Made by a program: the position numbers and the translations under genes
Part shown: one piece after another, positions 63,604-64,000 of the stretch
How the letters are laid out: every line of letters begins with the position of its first letter
Numbering within the stretch: position 1 is the first letter of the stretch
Notes under the pieces: model-generated
Database searches by the model: none
What the model was told of the DNA's origin: nothing
Seen by the model: the letters and a program-made list of their open reading frames with translations, nothing else
Source: Colwellia sp.
Lineage (GTDB): Bacteria; Pseudomonadota; Gammaproteobacteria; Enterobacterales; Alteromonadaceae
Direction: 5' to 3'
DNA length: 64,000 nucleotides
Assembly (NCBI GenBank): GCA_002733765.1
Contig: NVWU01000006.1
Coordinates: 98,658-162,657, forward strand

Positions 63604-64000
63604 TTAGATCAAGCGTAAAAAGTGCTCTAAAGGTAAAGGTTTACTGAAATAAAAGCCCTGATAAATATCACAACCAAGCGATATTAAAATGTCGAGTTGA
63701 GTTTTACTTTCAACCCCTTCTGAAACCACATCTAAACCAAAGTTTTTTCCTAAATCAATAATAGTTTTCACCATAATTAAATCAGACTTATCATCAATAA
63801 TGTCTTGAACAAACGACTGATCAATTTTTATTTCACTTATGGGTAAACTTTTCAAGTAGCCTAATGAAGAAAATCCTGTTCCAAAATCATCTAAAGAAAA
63901 GCTCAAACCGAAAAGTTGTAACTCCCGTAATTTATCAACGGTATCTTCCATGTCTTTTAATAGTACGGATTCGGTAAGTTCTAACGTTAATTTAGATTTA
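63604..64000 (-). CDS. EAL-domain cyclic-di-GMP phosphodiesterase (C-terminal part, 5' end outside window)
   Basis: The frame is open to the window edge on the minus strand. The visible ~132 residues are the second half of an EAL domain. It includes LELTES with a metal-binding Glu, DDFGTGFSSLGYLKSLPISEIKIDQSFV with the DDFGTG loop and catalytic Lys, EGVES, and GCDIYQGFYFSKPLP. All metal and catalytic residues in this half are intact, so cleavage of c-di-GMP to pGpG is likely. Upstream sensor or GGDEF parts cannot be seen. Confidence 0.92.
   Translation of the reverse strand, partial: KSKLTLELTESVLLKDMEDTVDKLRELQLFGLSFSLDDFGTGFSSLGYLKSLPISEIKIDQSFVQDIIDDKSDLIMVKTIIDLGKNFGLDVVSEGVESKTQLDILISLGCDIYQGFYFSKPLPLEHFLRLI

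Overview
The window is an AT-rich stretch of a marine gammaproteobacterial chromosome. It is most like a psychrophilic Colwellia or close relative in Alteromonadales. The support is a monomeric NADP isocitrate dehydrogenase, CmoA/CmoB, MiaE, a DUF2956 protein, a YlqF-type GTPase, a viroplasmin-RNase H and a histone-deacetylase-like enzyme, all in low-GC coding style. This is an inference from gene content, not a database match. I saw no rRNA, tRNA, CRISPR array, insertion sequence or prophage.

From 1 to about 31 kb the content is mostly housekeeping. It holds cmoA(partial)-cmoB, a SnoaL-like protein divergent from an AraC regulator, a dGTPase, a ylqF-HIT pair, RNase H with an MFS transporter and a small protein, yajD, a thioesterase, and miaE with an acetyltransferase. 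An acetyl-CoA hydrolase/GNAT fusion sits next to an HDAC-like deacetylase (13.2-16.1 kb). A TetR-controlled envelope export operon (RND/MMPL protein, LolA-like protein, beta-barrel; 16.2-21.5 kb) has matching operator palindromes at both of its promoters. Further on are an orphan PhoR-like kinase, a gamma carbonic anhydrase, and icd with a hexanucleotide repeat touching its ribosome binding site.

From 32 to 39 kb the content is accessory: a 1.2-kb decayed stretch, a beta-propeller lipoprotein opposite a winged-helix/TPR regulator, and a NemR/NemA-like pair with three operator copies.

From 39 to 60 kb is a polysaccharide and signalling island. A glycosyltransferase and flippase operon is followed by four signalling genes: a sigma54-activating response regulator, a second response regulator with a decayed HD output domain, a periplasmic binding protein and a sensor kinase. 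A LruC-domain secreted protein with a lipoprotein comes next, then three exopolysaccharide transcription units (glycosyltransferase and small membrane protein; WecG-type fusion and initiating sugar transferase; Wza, Wzz, polymerase, pyruvyl transferase and glycosyltransferase). Each of these four target units starts behind a -24/-12 (RpoN) promoter. TTGCAA boxes lie about 55-115 bp upstream of each. A fifth copy of this arrangement stands alone at 32.6 kb. The simplest reading is one sigma54 regulon, controlled by the local enhancer-binding regulator, that co-produces a capsule or exopolysaccharide and a secreted surface protein. This is the most interesting system in the window.

The window ends with a GST-like protein, a U32-family protein and the 3' part of an EAL phosphodiesterase gene.
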